A stretch of DNA of 64,000 bases from Hyposmocoma kahamanoa (taxonomy: Eukaryota > Arthropoda > Insecta > Lepidoptera > Cosmopterigidae): NCBI RefSeq assembly GCF_003589595.1, contig NW_020653854.1, forward strand, positions 23,309,884-23,373,883, read 5' to 3'. Position 1 is the stretch's first letter, and every line of letters begins with the position of its first letter. The notes beneath the pieces are model-generated. The model saw only the letters and a list, made by a program, of their open reading frames with translations, did not search any database and was not told where the DNA came from. A program made the position numbers and the translations under genes. Below are positions 42,862-53,259 of this stretch, in pieces.

Positions 42862-42920
42862 TGGATCCGGCTGGATTTGACGCTCTCCGAACTGAGCTAC
42901 GGAACGAACGATTTTTTTCT
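42862..42920 (-). mobile_element. SINE-2 head fragment
   Basis: The minus strand begins cgttcgttccgtagctcagt and ends within a degraded B-box region (tcaaatccagccggatcc). Confidence 0.5.
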
Positions 42921-43198
42921 ATGCTTTTTTACGTGTTTTGTATATTAAGCCGAATATTATTTATAGCATCTACGTCGCTGCTCTGAGAAGAAGAAAGTCG
43001 ATCGATTAAGAGTCGATACACCTCAGCTCGAATTAATTTTTTTCCTATACTAATAAGATTCATTTTGCTTGGGTCGAACGGCAAGGCTTTATTTCAGAAT
43101 TTATTTTTTTCCAAAAAAAATTAAAGCCATATCGTATACGATACGTGTTCTATTTACTTCAGTTGTTATAAAAAAAATCATTGGTGAATGTTAAGTAA

Positions 43199-44345
43199 CT
43201 AGATTTTAGGACTTTCGTGGTTATTCACTAAGTGATTATCACTAATATCAGGTTTCTTACCACGGTATGATTTCTTTTTATTTTCCCGATATTGATATTC
43301 ACTTGTCAAATAGAGAAAAATCGCGCGCTTGCATTTTTGGATGTATTAATCAAAGTCCAACAAGACGGTTCACTCGGTCATTCTGTGTACAGAAAACCAA
43401 GTCACACGGACAAATATTTACATGCCACTTCACATCATCACCAAAAACACCTACATTGGGTCGTCAGGTCATTAACCAATAGAGCTTATGATCTTTGTGA
43501 TGCACACCACCTACCACAGGAACAGGAGCACGTTAAGACGGTTTTGCGACAGAATGGATACAAAATAAAAGCATTTAAACAAATACACAAAAGGAAGAAG
43601 CAAATTGACGTACAGAGACTACCAGTTTTTCTGCCCTATGTACAAGGGGTGACTAAGGAAGTTTTCCATAAAAACAGTTTTCACCCCCTTTACCAAAATA
43701 GGAAAAATGTTACGTTCACCAAAAGACCACCTTCCTTTACAAACACCGGGTGTCTATAAAGTGAACTGCAGTTGTGGGAGCTTGTATACCGGTCAGACTA
43801 AACGCACAAATGTCGATCGTATGAAGGAACACATGCGAGCAGTAAAAACCAATGATGCACAGAAGTTGGCTAGAGCACAACATCTCACACAGACTGACAC
43901 TAACCACTGGATCGAGTTGCATAGCCCCCAGGCACTCTCGACAGAACGTCACTACATACCACGGTTGGTACAAGAAGCCATCGAGATCACGAAGTACAAA
44001 ACATTTAACCGTGATGATGGTTTTAAACTGTCCAGTGCATGGAATCTGGTCCTTAGTGCGTGCAGTAATAAAAACAAAAACACCTCGAGTTCAGTTTCGC
44101 GTGTGGATATAGTGAGTGTGGTTTGTGTGAAAAAAGTGAGTGACAATGGTAACGTCACAACAAATCGCGATGAAGGTAGTCGTCGACAGCGCTAGAGGGT
44201 AGACAGATAAATCTGCTCTTAAAGCTGTCATCTGCCGCCGTCCAGTCAACCCGTGACCATGGAGCGTGCAACCGTTCCGAAATATCGGGAAAATAAAAAA
44301 AAGTCATACCGTGGTAAGAAACCTGATATTAGTGAAAATGTAAAG
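43199..44345 (+). mobile_element. Penelope-like element, 5'-truncated, with inverted 3'-end copy at its 5' side
   Basis: Order: inverted copy of the 3'-end segment (43199-43293), RT tail plus GIY-YIG frame (43292-44195), direct copy of the 3'-end segment (44245-44340). The two outer copies are inverted relative to each other. Inverted or pseudo-LTR arrangements are known for Penelope-like elements. Confidence 0.8.
43292..44195 (+). pseudogene. Penelope-like RT C-terminus and GIY-YIG endonuclease, frameshifted
   Basis: The first frame (43292-43759) carries the post-RT signature LAFLDVLIKVQQDGSLGHSV, YRKPSHTDKYLH. A frameshift near 43710 leads to the second frame (to 44195) with the GIY-YIG endonuclease: GVYKVNCSCGSLYTGQTKR, an R/H-rich R..EH block (MKEHMRAVK), and a WIELHSPQ...E..YI tail. 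The GIY-YIG nuclease nicks the target during Penelope retrotransposition. The RT palm (YXDD) is missing, so the copy is dead. Related pieces lie at 47460-47790, 50955-51075 and 57705-57778. Confidence 0.85.
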
Positions 44346-44424
44346 TACTTATAGAATACAGAGGTTTTCTTGTAAAATTTCGAGGCTTGGGATTCACCCC
44401 AATGTTGTGGATATTCCGAGGATC

Positions 44425-44580
44425 TACGTTTATGTGGCGAATGGTTAAGGACTGGACTTCCCTGCTGCAGATTTAATCCCCGAACACAATAACTTGGGCC
44501 TTTTCAAGACGAGAGTGAATAGGCATTATTTTGGTGTGCATGCTTCATCGTTGACGCCACTTTCCATTAGTCAAACAACA
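44425..44580 (+). pseudogene. LINE RT C-terminal scrap
   Basis: Resembles 53100-53250: ggactggacttccctgctgc, acttgggccttttcaagacg, gagagtgaataggcatt. Encodes a decayed W.SLPA...LFKARVNRH motif. Confidence 0.6.
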
Positions 44581-45279
44581 ATAGTACAATGATTGTAATA
44601 ACTATTAATGAAATTCAATTTCAGTGTCTGCGTCGTACAAATCTGTATAATAAATCAGTAGATTTGTATAAGAAACAATGGAATCAAGACGACAATATTG
44701 AATCAGTAATAAACATACCACTTCACCGGTGTCAGCAAGATTGAGTGTATCCGGTGATACGGGAGACAATAGTATTTCCTCTTGTTTATTGTCAATCATT
44801 GTTTAGGACAGAGTACGTACAGGGCATGCCATCGAATTAAATTTGCTTGTATTTTGAATGGGACAGATCTTGTAGAAGACAGAACCACGTGGAATCGGCA
44901 AGCTTGGTGGCGGTGGATTCCAATTTGCATTTTAATTCTGAAAACTTTTCTAATATGGTTCTGGTATGGGTAATTTAAGTAAGGATGGGTATCGACCAAC
45001 AAAATACGCATTATTGACATCAATTTCTTTTCGATTAATCCATTAATTGACAAATACAATTACCTCGAAAACACAGGTGGCGTACTTAGGTGGCATGAAT
45101 AGCAACCTCGTAACATAAATTACAATATAGTAAGTATAAACACCTGTATTAATTATAAATTTTTAAAAGACGGTGGAGACAAATTTTTTAATTAGCTTAT
45201 GTAAACCACCTTTCTGGTGTCAAAGTATTGCGCGCAAGTCTCATTTTTCGAAAATCGACTAAACAAAATGAATAATATA
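44581..45279. other. No supported feature
   Basis: AT-rich; minor frames without domains. Confidence 0.5.
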
Positions 45280-45284
45280 ATCTC

Positions 45285-45920
45285 AGTACAGAGTACTAAA
45301 AAAACCGACCTCAAAAGTACGTGGAATTACATCTCTTTGCCAAGTTTTATTGAAATGTCCCCTAGTTCGCCACTATACAGGACTTGACAGAGGTGATAAT
45401 AAAAATCGGTTCTCACTACTCAAAGTATATTGAAAGAGAAAAACGTCTTGAATTGGAGAATAACAAAACCAACCATTAAAATAATTGCTCTTTTAGTAAA
45501 ATTTAGGCGCTATTTATAAAAATGAATCTTCATGCGTGATCAGCCACCCTTAGAGGTGCACGATTTTCTTCAAAATGAAATGGGACCACAATGGAGGTAC
45601 TCTCTTTCCAACAAAAAAAGAATCATGACAGTCGGTTCACAAAGACCGAAGTTATCGCATAACATACATACAAAAAAAACATAGAGTCGAATTGAGACCC
45701 TCCTCCTTCGTGATATGTGCCACAGAAATGTTATATTTCTCTGCAAAATGGGCACCTGGACGTCGAATTGCGGATACGAGCCCGTTACACCTATATTGTT
45801 AACCGTCTTCAAAAATTGGGGGGGGGGGTTCAATTCGATATATTTTTTGTATGTATGTTACGCGATAACTCCGGTATTTGTGAACCGATTTTCAAGATTC
45901 TTTTTTTGTTGGAAAGGGGG
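45285..45920. repeat. Repeat C copy
   Basis: Parallels 3290-3790 (taaaatttaggcgctattta, cttagaggtg). Its second half (45730-45910) repeats the same element end in the other orientation (tgtgaaccgattttcaag). Confidence 0.6.
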
Positions 45921-46023
45921 TATTTCCATAGTGTCACCATAATATTTAGTATACAAATTGTATTATAGTGTAGATGACGACTGCACAATGTGCGAAAAAT
46001 CTCTATGAGTTTATGTACATTGT

Positions 46024-46115
46024 TTTGTTAATTGCCTCCGTGACCGAACGTTACCATACTAGTCTGCCACGCAGAGGTCCCGGGTTCGATTCCCAGGCCG
46101 GGAGAAATATTTGTA
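46024..46115 (+). mobile_element. SINE-1 head, body lost
   Basis: attgcctccgtgaccgaacg, ctgccacgcagaggtcccgg and B box ggttcgattcccagg match the 916-1135 copy; downstream sequence is unrelated. Confidence 0.7.
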
Positions 46116-47145
46116 ATAGTTGTAGTTGTAATTATTGTATGCTGCAGGTTACAGAGTGTATCGCGCGCTCCCTCTGCCGGTGGACCTCGACGTCGTCTAG
46201 GTGGGGAACGGTGGTGGTAGACGAGAGAGGACACAGTGGTGGTTGGACTCTCGGCCTGCACACACGCTACCTAGAAACTATACTTTCTATTATCATACTT
46301 AATATGATAGTGATTAAAGTATACATACAGTGTTACTATTAAACGTAATATCATTGCACGATTCCTAAATCTGTCCAAACGATGTCTGAATATTCAATTG
46401 TAAACCCTGACGGATCCGACTAATATATAATAATACAAACATTTAGAAATCCTAATCCGTAATCGGAAACCGCAACTACTCTACGGACACTTACAGTTCT
46501 ACTTAATGGTTAAAAGCTTCTGTTCTCCCTTCTGAGTACCCCTCTGGTACACAAAGACCTAACGAGGTATCATCGCTATTCTTATCCTTTCCAAACTTAT
46601 CCCTCATGAATAAGAATCATTTACCCAAGATTGGGTTATTTTTTATCCCTCCTGCCACCCCTACAAAATATTGATGTCTCAGCATTTTAACATAACATGC
46701 TAGAAAAATCGAGATACTTTTTGTATCCCACCGTACAGGAGAATAGAAAAATGTTAAATAACATTTTTACCCATTTATTCCATTGATTCCAAGATCAAAG
46801 ACATTTTAGAGCTGCTAGGTGATTTACTTTGATTTAAACCCCGCATTAAATCGGAAAAATTTGTTGTCGCATTTATTCTACCCCGTAAATACTGCTGAAG
46901 TTTGCTAAAGTTTTCAAGAATTGTTGGCATGTCTCTTTAAATTTCATCCAAGCGGAGTGCTTTTCGCTATAGTCAGTAACAAAAGCCTTAGCAAACTTTT
47001 AGTTTTACCATCCCACAAATATATTCTAAAACTTTAAGGACAAGTAGATAATACAAAAATGGAACGAAATTTTCGCAAAAGCAACGATATTCAGGATATT
47101 GAAACCTGAATATCGTAATCTTAACAAGAACTAACAGTTTAAGGG
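46116..47145. other. No supported feature
   Basis: AT-rich unassigned sequence; no domain in any frame noted. Confidence 0.5.
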
Positions 47146-47149
47146 CACC

Positions 47150-47303
47150 TTCAAATTAGAAGCGCTACAATGGCATGTCGGTGGGGTAGCAGCCACTGTA
47201 CTACTAATTTTCAAACAATCTAGTCTGCAAAAGTGGCGCGCACGTGGCGCGATTGTGGCTCTGCGGCTGCGCTTCTATAAACATCTAATTTGAAGACGCC
47301 CTG
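47150..47303. mobile_element. Element F copy 1 (GC-rich MITE with cttcaaattaga TIRs)
   Basis: The left end agggcaccttcaaattaga and right end tctaatttgaagacgccct are inverted copies. The interior shares aaaagtggcgcgcacg with 51244-51445. No clear TSD. Confidence 0.65.
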
Positions 47304-47349
47304 AGATTCTGGGAAATTCGTGAGAAATTATTAGACAAACAATATTACA

Positions 47350-47435
47350 AGCAGTAAAGTTTCTTGTGAATGAGCTTGCCCAGGGAAGTAACGCCGCCAT
47401 ATTTATTTCTTCACTCTCAAGCAGTAATATGAGTA
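47350..47435 (+). repeat. Repeat A, 5' fragment
   Basis: agcagtaaagtttcttgtga, cccagggaagtaacg and caagcagtaat blocks. Confidence 0.55.
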
Positions 47436-47459
47436 AAAAAAATAATCGATTAATAAAAT

Positions 47460-47790
47460 AGGAAAGCTGTTGCGTTCGCCAAAAGACCACCTTCCTTTTC
47501 AAACAAAGGCTGTCTACAAAGTGAACTGACCAATCCGTCAATCGTCGACAGTATCATGCAACATATACAAACTGTAAAAAGTAATGACTCGCAGAAGTCA
47601 TCTATAGCTCAATATCTTACACAAAACCACACTAACCGAACTGCATAGCCCCCAAGTACTGTCGATGTCACGTCTCTACTACATATCACATTTGGCATGA
47701 GAAGCTATCGATACCACAAAGTGCCAACGGTTTATCTGTGAAGATGGATTTAAATGGTGTGCAATGATCAATATAACATCAAATTATTTA
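47460..47790 (+). pseudogene. Penelope-like GIY-YIG region, decayed
   Basis: DNA-level match to 43700-44040: ccaaaagaccaccttccttt, gtctacaaagtgaactg, catagcccccaagtactgtc. It lacks the CG.LYTGQ core (about 40 bp deleted) and carries several frame breaks. Confidence 0.7.
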
Positions 47791-47859
47791 TTTTCACTTG
47801 GATATGGGATATAATTGAGGCTATCAGCGCAAAAAGTGGTTTACCTACATTAAATTTTT

Positions 47860-48345
47860 ATTCTACAATATTAATTTCAAGAAAACTAATATGTTCGTGA
47901 TATGGTTTTAGTCTCCAATTTTTATGTTTGAATGTTTTGACAAAATTGAAGTCGTCTCTCACAATCTCCAGGATGCAATTTTTGCACCAACCGGCCGTCA
48001 CGATAACATTTATACTTACACTTTTTAAACACATGGAGTACGCGAGTGTGGTTCGTTCAAATATCTTCTGCAACATCTCTGCTTGAAGCCTTTGGAAATG
48101 CTTCGAAGTATGTTGAAACATTAAGATCGAATTCGGAATAGTTCTGTTGAGGAGTTTGCCGTCTCTTTTCGTAGCTACCCGTATTTTTTAAATTATTTAC
48201 CATTCTTTTCAGAACGAATCGAGTTGGTGCTTGTCGATCCCGATATCTCTCTTCATACCACCGCAGAGCTAAATTCACATTTTTGTATTTAAAAAATAAG
48301 CTTCCAATAAATCAAATTGTTCTTGATATGCCATTTTTACGATGA
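47860..48345 (-). pseudogene. Tc1/mariner-superfamily transposase, N-terminal half
   Basis: The minus strand starts MAYQEQFDLLEAYF at about 48332, loses frame near 48285, then continues NLALRWYEERYRDRQAPTRF and VLKRMVNNLKNTGSYEKR. This is the helix-turn-helix domain (DUF4817-like) of a common insect transposase. After another frameshift, HVFKKCKYKCYRDGRLVQKL, HPGDCERRLQFCQN marks the end of the DNA-binding part. No catalytic residues here. A C-terminal half of the same kind lies at 56085-56625, but the two are separate copies. Confidence 0.7.
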
Positions 48346-48409
48346 GACAAATTTGAAACTTATTTATTTATAGGAAAACTATCAGTACTTAGAAAGGATA
48401 TGTAAAAAC

Positions 48410-48436
48410 CATTGACTTACAAATAAAAAGTCAATG
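48410..48436 (+). mobile_element. MITE-1 copy 6: 27-bp remnant of both termini, perfect TSD
   Basis: Sequence runs from CATTGACTTACAAATAAA directly into AAGTCAATG. It is flanked by perfect 8-bp gtaaaaac (48402-48409 and 48437-48444). The interior of the 228/286-bp element is missing. Confidence 0.85.
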
Positions 48437-48444
48437 GTAAAAAC

Positions 48445-49435
48445 AATCAAATGGAAATAACAAAAGACAATCCATATTCAAATGAAACATTCCATATTTA
48501 AATTACCTCATGCCACTGACCAAAGAGTCTGTTTTACAAACATGTGCAAATTGCAATCTTCTTATCTAAATAGTACTTCGTCATTTTAATAATTAAAATG
48601 ATAAATGACGTCAACGATAATTAACAAGTAATCTGATGGCCCTTTGAATTTATAACTCCAGATTTCATGGTTTGTAAGAGAGATTTCATTCTCATAATTG
48701 ACCCTATCGATTGACTTAATAAAAGTACAGGTTGCATTTTTTCAAACATTTTAGCTGGTTCGATTCCCGCGTGTGGCTACCAGTTTTTGAAAACCTTTGA
48801 ATGCAGTATTATTTCTTTTTAAAAAAAGAAGGGATGGTTCCTGTAAGTAAAAATTTCTATCTCCAGTATTTAACGCACTTTCCTTCCAAGTGGCATTACA
48901 AATTTCCACCCTGTATTATGTAAAACTAAAAATGTTCAGCAACATCGGTGCTAACTATACAAGTCACCTATTTTACGGAACAGAACAGAGCAAAGTAAAG
49001 CTGAACTACACCGTAGAATGGCTTCCGCAATTGTGATTAATTCCATATCTGCCTGACAATATATCTACAACCATCTACCAAGTACAAGCAAATTTGACAA
49101 ATGGATGTCAATGAAATATTGCATTTGACAACAGCTGTACAATTGGGGACAAGGTGACATGAGGTGACGTGTATTGTGGTATAGTAAATAGCGAGAGAGG
49201 TACATAATATTGCGACCACATTTTAGAAGGCATTTGGCACGTAGAGGCAATCATTCACATCGACGGCCATCCGTGACTTGTAGGGTGACTGATTTCTCCG
49301 TTTTTTTTGGGAAATTATGTTTTTGTTCTATTAATAAAAATGTAAGTGTTCATTACGGCAAATGAGCAAACGACGGCGGCAATCAACTACCCCCGTTTGC
49401 TTGCACGTGAGCTATCGAAACTGGTCATCATTCGA
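48445..49435. other. No supported feature
   Basis: AT-rich; a SINE-like ggttcgattcccgcgtgtgg piece near 48758 is too short to classify. Confidence 0.5.
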
Positions 49436-49439
49436 TTTT

Positions 49440-49690
49440 TTTCGAATTCGACCAGGGAAGTACTGCCATCTTACCTATCTCTGCTGCCAAGCAGTAATGT
49501 CAGCATTACTGTGTTCCGGTGTTGAAGGGTAAGGGTGCTGGTGAAATTACAGGCACATGGGACTTGTCAACTCTTGTCTGACGGGCGCAGTGGCAGTGCC
49601 CTTTAGATCTTTGCGATTTAAAGCTCGGAGTGGCACTGCAACTGTTATAGACAGGCGTGTAGCTTACCACCAGGCGCACATAAAAAAAAT
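49440..49690 (+). repeat. Repeat A copy, near complete
   Basis: Blocks run in order: accagggaagtactgccatc, ctgccaagcagtaatg, gtgctggtgaaattacagg, gggcgcagtggcagtgccc, cactgcaactgttatagaca, accaggcgcaca then an A-run at 49681-49688. Confidence 0.75.
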
Positions 49691-49702
49691 CATAATAGTG
49701 GG

Positions 49703-49945
49703 ATGGTCGGTACCCCCGGCTGGAAAGCAGTGTTAGATACTACATCAGTGGTATATGTGGATGAGACTATGGAATGCAATGTTGTTAGTGTAGTGCGTAA
49801 TTCTGCATATGACTTTAATAAAAATGAAGTCGAAATTAATTGCTCGCTGCCATCGCCTTCACCTGCACCCGTACGGAACGACCAGGCTGTCAGTGCTTTG
49901 GCGCGCAGTTTTCGTCGAGTCACCGCCGCGGAAGCTCATGATTAA
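49703..49945 (+). CDS. Unrecognised 80-codon frame, possible exon
   Basis: Begins directly after the Repeat A tail. The frame has balanced codon use and a Ser/Pro patch (SLPSPSPAPVRNDQAV) followed by SALARSFRRVTAAEAHD and a stop. AG dinucleotides at 49696-49699 or 49728 could act as acceptors. No domain recognised. It could be a terminal exon, a captured gene fragment or chance; the mixed composition compared with the surrounding AT-rich DNA is the only support. Confidence 0.25.
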   Translation: MVGTPGWKAVLDTTSVVYVDETMECNVVSVVRNSAYDFNKNEVEINCSLPSPSPAPVRNDQAVSALARSFRRVTAAEAHD

Positions 49946-50820
49946 GGACCACGGACTGATTCGTAACATTGTAAGCAAAAATTCGACTTAAACATAATTT
50001 TTATCTTTATACGAAATAAAAATTTCTTAAAAATCGTGAATCTAAAATTCCTGTTCAAAATATTAGAACTTTCCAATTTATTTTATTTATCAAGATAATT
50101 TATATTAAAATAAAATTTTGTTGTCTTAAATAAGTTTTCAGGGTTAAGTTAAAAACATCTTTGTTAAATATAGACGTCTACTTCATTAAGTTTAATATTG
50201 AAGAAACCTTGGTATTTACCAAAATTCGACAGGCTTTTAAACACTGTACCGACGTTACTTCCAAACCAGAATTCCAAGTTTACTGGGACTGTACGTAAGT
50301 CTTTTATAAGGAATTTGCGAAAATCTAAACTATATCTTCCATGGGGTTTTGACCACAGTACGTCCATTAGTACCTGATGGTTAACACCCAGTAGTCTATA
50401 TTAAGTAGCATGTTTGATTAAATATTAAAGTCTTCATTTACCAAGTTACATGTTAAAAGCACATTACAAAGAAGACCTGCTTAGTCGCGGCGACCATCAT
50501 AGATAGTAGAACGAAGTGTCATTGACAAGTCGCTACAGCGAAGACACCAATGCACGAGTGTCACGGAGCTACGAATGCACGGTTATGTTTATGGCCGTAG
50601 CACCGTCATCACTATTATTCCAAGGAATACAATTCGGAATGTAGTTTATGACGCAGCATTTACCGATACATCAGCCCCGAGACAGAAACCGCAACTAGAT
50701 TGAAAGACTTTAAAGCCAAAAGTACCTACATCAGTTTCGACTACTTATTTGCATCCTTCGGGGATAAATCTCTGGAGTACATTCTGATTGGCCATTGCTT
50801 TTCTTAAAATCATATTCAAC
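49946..50820. other. No supported feature
   Basis: AT-rich unassigned sequence. Confidence 0.5.
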
Positions 50821-50822
50821 TA

Positions 50823-51190
50823 ACTAGGATTCCTTGAGTAATTAATAGAAGTAAATTAATTTGCTACGCCGCGAACCCAGTGACGGTTAAATCGTGCAAA
50901 ATAGCTTGTGTTGAATATTTTTTCATGTAGTTAATTATAATATACCCAATTTATAATTTCACCTGTGACACATGTAACAGTGTATATATAGGTCAGACAA
51001 GGCGTAACTTTGTAACTAGATATAAAGAGCATGTTTCTTCGTTTAGGCATAAGCACCCAGACATGGGTGGGATAATTAATTGTATGAAATAATATTCAAC
51101 TCAAACGCATCTATTTTGCACGATTTAACCTTCACTGGGTTCGCGGAGTAGCAAATTAATTTACTTCCATTTTTATTAGGATTCCTTGAA
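50823..51190 (+). mobile_element. Penelope-like mini-element with inverted ends
   Basis: An inverted copy (50823-50937) and a direct copy (51078-51180) of one 3'-end segment (ttcaactcaaacgca, ttgcacgatttaacc, actgggttcgcgg) bracket a GIY-YIG scrap (about 50955-51075) reading FTCDTCNSVYIGQTRRNF and YKEHVSSFRHKHPDMG. A lone copy of the segment is at 59390-59500. Confidence 0.8.
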
Positions 51191-51243
51191 CTAAATTGTT
51201 TAATGCTGCATAGCCATAAAAAAACGTTAAAAAGTTTTGATCC

Positions 51244-51445
51244 TCTTAAGGCGCCTTCAAACTAGACTCTTTTAGAAGCACTACAGCGGCGCGACTGTGT
51301 AGCGGCAGCGGCGCGACTGTGTAGCGGCAGCGGCGCATCTGTAGCACTTCAGTAATTTTGCAGTTCAGTAATTGTGGCTGGAAAAGTGGCGCGCACGCGT
51401 CACGACAGTGGCGCTTCTAAAAGCGTAGATAATTCGAAGGCACCC
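51244..51445. mobile_element. Element F copy 2, with internal 22-bp duplication
   Basis: The left end aaggcgccttcaaactaga...cttttagaagc pairs with the right end gcttctaaaagc...cgaaggcaccc. Two tandem agcggcgcgactgtgtagcg units (22-bp period) occur inside, and the shared aaaagtggcgcgcacg links it to 47150-47303. Confidence 0.7.
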
Positions 51446-52082
51446 ATAACGTAGTATAAACATTTAATATTTTGATAAATATCTGTCCTTTTAAACACAT
51501 AACATATTTATTCATTTATTCATTGAAAACAAATAGCTTCCGTCTAATATTAACAGGTAAATAAACATTTAATAAAAACAGGAAAATAAACATATTTATT
51601 TATTTATTCATGGAAAACCAATAATTTCCCTCTAATAAAAACAAGAAAATAAACATTAAGCCAATTACAGGTATCCATCTATAGCTTCAGGCAAATTATA
51701 CACGAGCGTTAAACAAAGGAATAGTATTTCTTGATACATATACAGAAAAAGACAATTTTTACATCTGTCATTACTAAATCATTATTCATTCGCGTGTAAA
51801 GAAACAACTCCTGTCGGCATGGCTCCTCTGAGGAAACAAACGCATGAATAAACCTAGTGAGTCCTTAGAGGAAAACAAACCTAGCGCTTTTCTTTATTGG
51901 GGACACTTTTCTAAAACTTATAAGTACTTGTATAGTCCGTGCATAGATATGTAGACGCTAGAGGGTTATTTGAGGTGACTGATGTTCGCACTTGGGACAC
52001 ATTAATTTGAAATTCATTGGAGTCTCCATTGTTACCGGGAGACTTGCAATGTTACCCAATTTGGTACGTTAGGTAAGCACAT
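51446..52082. other. No supported feature
   Basis: AT-rich, with a diverged local duplication (aataaacatttaataaaaac, gaaaataaacatatttattt). Confidence 0.5.
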
Positions 52083-52090
52083 ATTTGCAC

Positions 52091-53047
52091 CAGGGTTGTT
52101 GCGAATATCAACATCCGCTTTAATTGATGCTGATATTCATTGCGGACGTTCGAGTCGTGACATAACCTAAAAGACACGCTGGAATAATTTACAAACCTTC
52201 AGAAACCGATTGTAAGCCGAAAACCAGATCAGCTGTGGTCGTAGCATGGCAGTATATGTGTGATAAATTTTTTTTCTTCTTTCCATAAAGGAAAAGGCAA
52301 AGGTTTTACACCATACAGCCAAGTCTTGGTACATTATTCTTTTTTAGTACATGAAGTTGAATTATGTTTCTGTAAATATGGCCGCCACAAAGAGGATAGG
52401 CAATTTGAGGCGGCGTGCTTGGATTGACTCGGGATTCCTTAGAACGGGCCGATACGGGTATTTTAGTTCGAGATTCGTATAATTTCGCGTTTTAATCTTC
52501 GATTAAGGCACAATAGCACTATCCTATTCCACTTTAAGCTAGATTTCAAAAAATAATTGAAAGTCAAAATAAAAACGACACTTTTCCCTCCAAAAGGTCC
52601 AGAGCGAATCTATGTGTGATAAACCTCCCCGCGACAACCTTAATTCAGTTCATAAGTCTAAGTTGCTTATTTGGTAATGAACTATTTCTTAGACATTTTG
52701 AAGAACAAGGACAACGATATAAAATTAAGTATATAGCTATCTTTGTCGTTTGCTCATCGCCGCGAAAACGATGAAACAAAAAAGACAAAACTAACTTTGC
52801 TTAATTGGTAATGAACTGTTGTTATACATTTTGAAAGACAAGGACAACGAAATGAAATTGCGTATAATCTTATAAAAAGTTACATAAAATCAGCATACGC
52901 ATCGGCATCCGCTAATGTGTTTTGATGTATTTAGTAATAATTTCCCACACTAACATAGCCTATAACTTTTTGTTACTAACAAACTATGGACATGGTCCGA
53001 AATGAAAATGTGTTGAATTTGAAATACCTGCATCAGCAACAACCCTG
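52091..53047. mobile_element. 957-bp hAT-type non-autonomous element
   Basis: Left CAGGGTTGTTGC and right GCAACAACCCTG are perfect 12-bp TIRs, flanked by a perfect 8-bp TSD atttgcac (52083-52090 and 53048-53055). It holds a retroposon B copy (52268-52610); its own DNA is about 600 bp. A related but diverged end is at 63575-63710. No transposase. Confidence 0.88.
52268..52610 (-). mobile_element. Retroposon B copy 2 (13-bp TSD)
   Basis: The minus strand runs from gattcgctctggacctttt to a poly(A) end (T-run from 52268). Perfect TSD tatgtgtgataaa (52255-52267 and 52611-52623). The 3' tail (accaagacttggctgtatgg) differs from the other two copies. Confidence 0.85.
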
Positions 53048-53099
53048 ATTTGCACGATAAATTGGAAATTTATCCTGAGACTTGCCGTCAACCGTTTAT

Positions 53100-53250
53100 A
53101 TGGTGAACATCTATGGAGTGGAATTCCCTGCCTGCAGACTTGTGCCTTGAACGTTATAACTTGGACCTTTTCAAGGCGAGAGTGAATAGGCATTGTTTGG
53201 GTGTGCATGCTCCATCGACGTCCTCATCGTCGCTTTCTATCAGGTTAGAA
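53100..53250 (+). pseudogene. LINE RT C-terminal fragment
   Basis: The frame reads MEWNSLPADLCLERYNLDLF, KARVNRHCLGVHAPSTSSS, the same tail motif as 7980-8480. 5' truncated. Confidence 0.7.
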
Positions 53251-53259
53251 GGAGATGGA

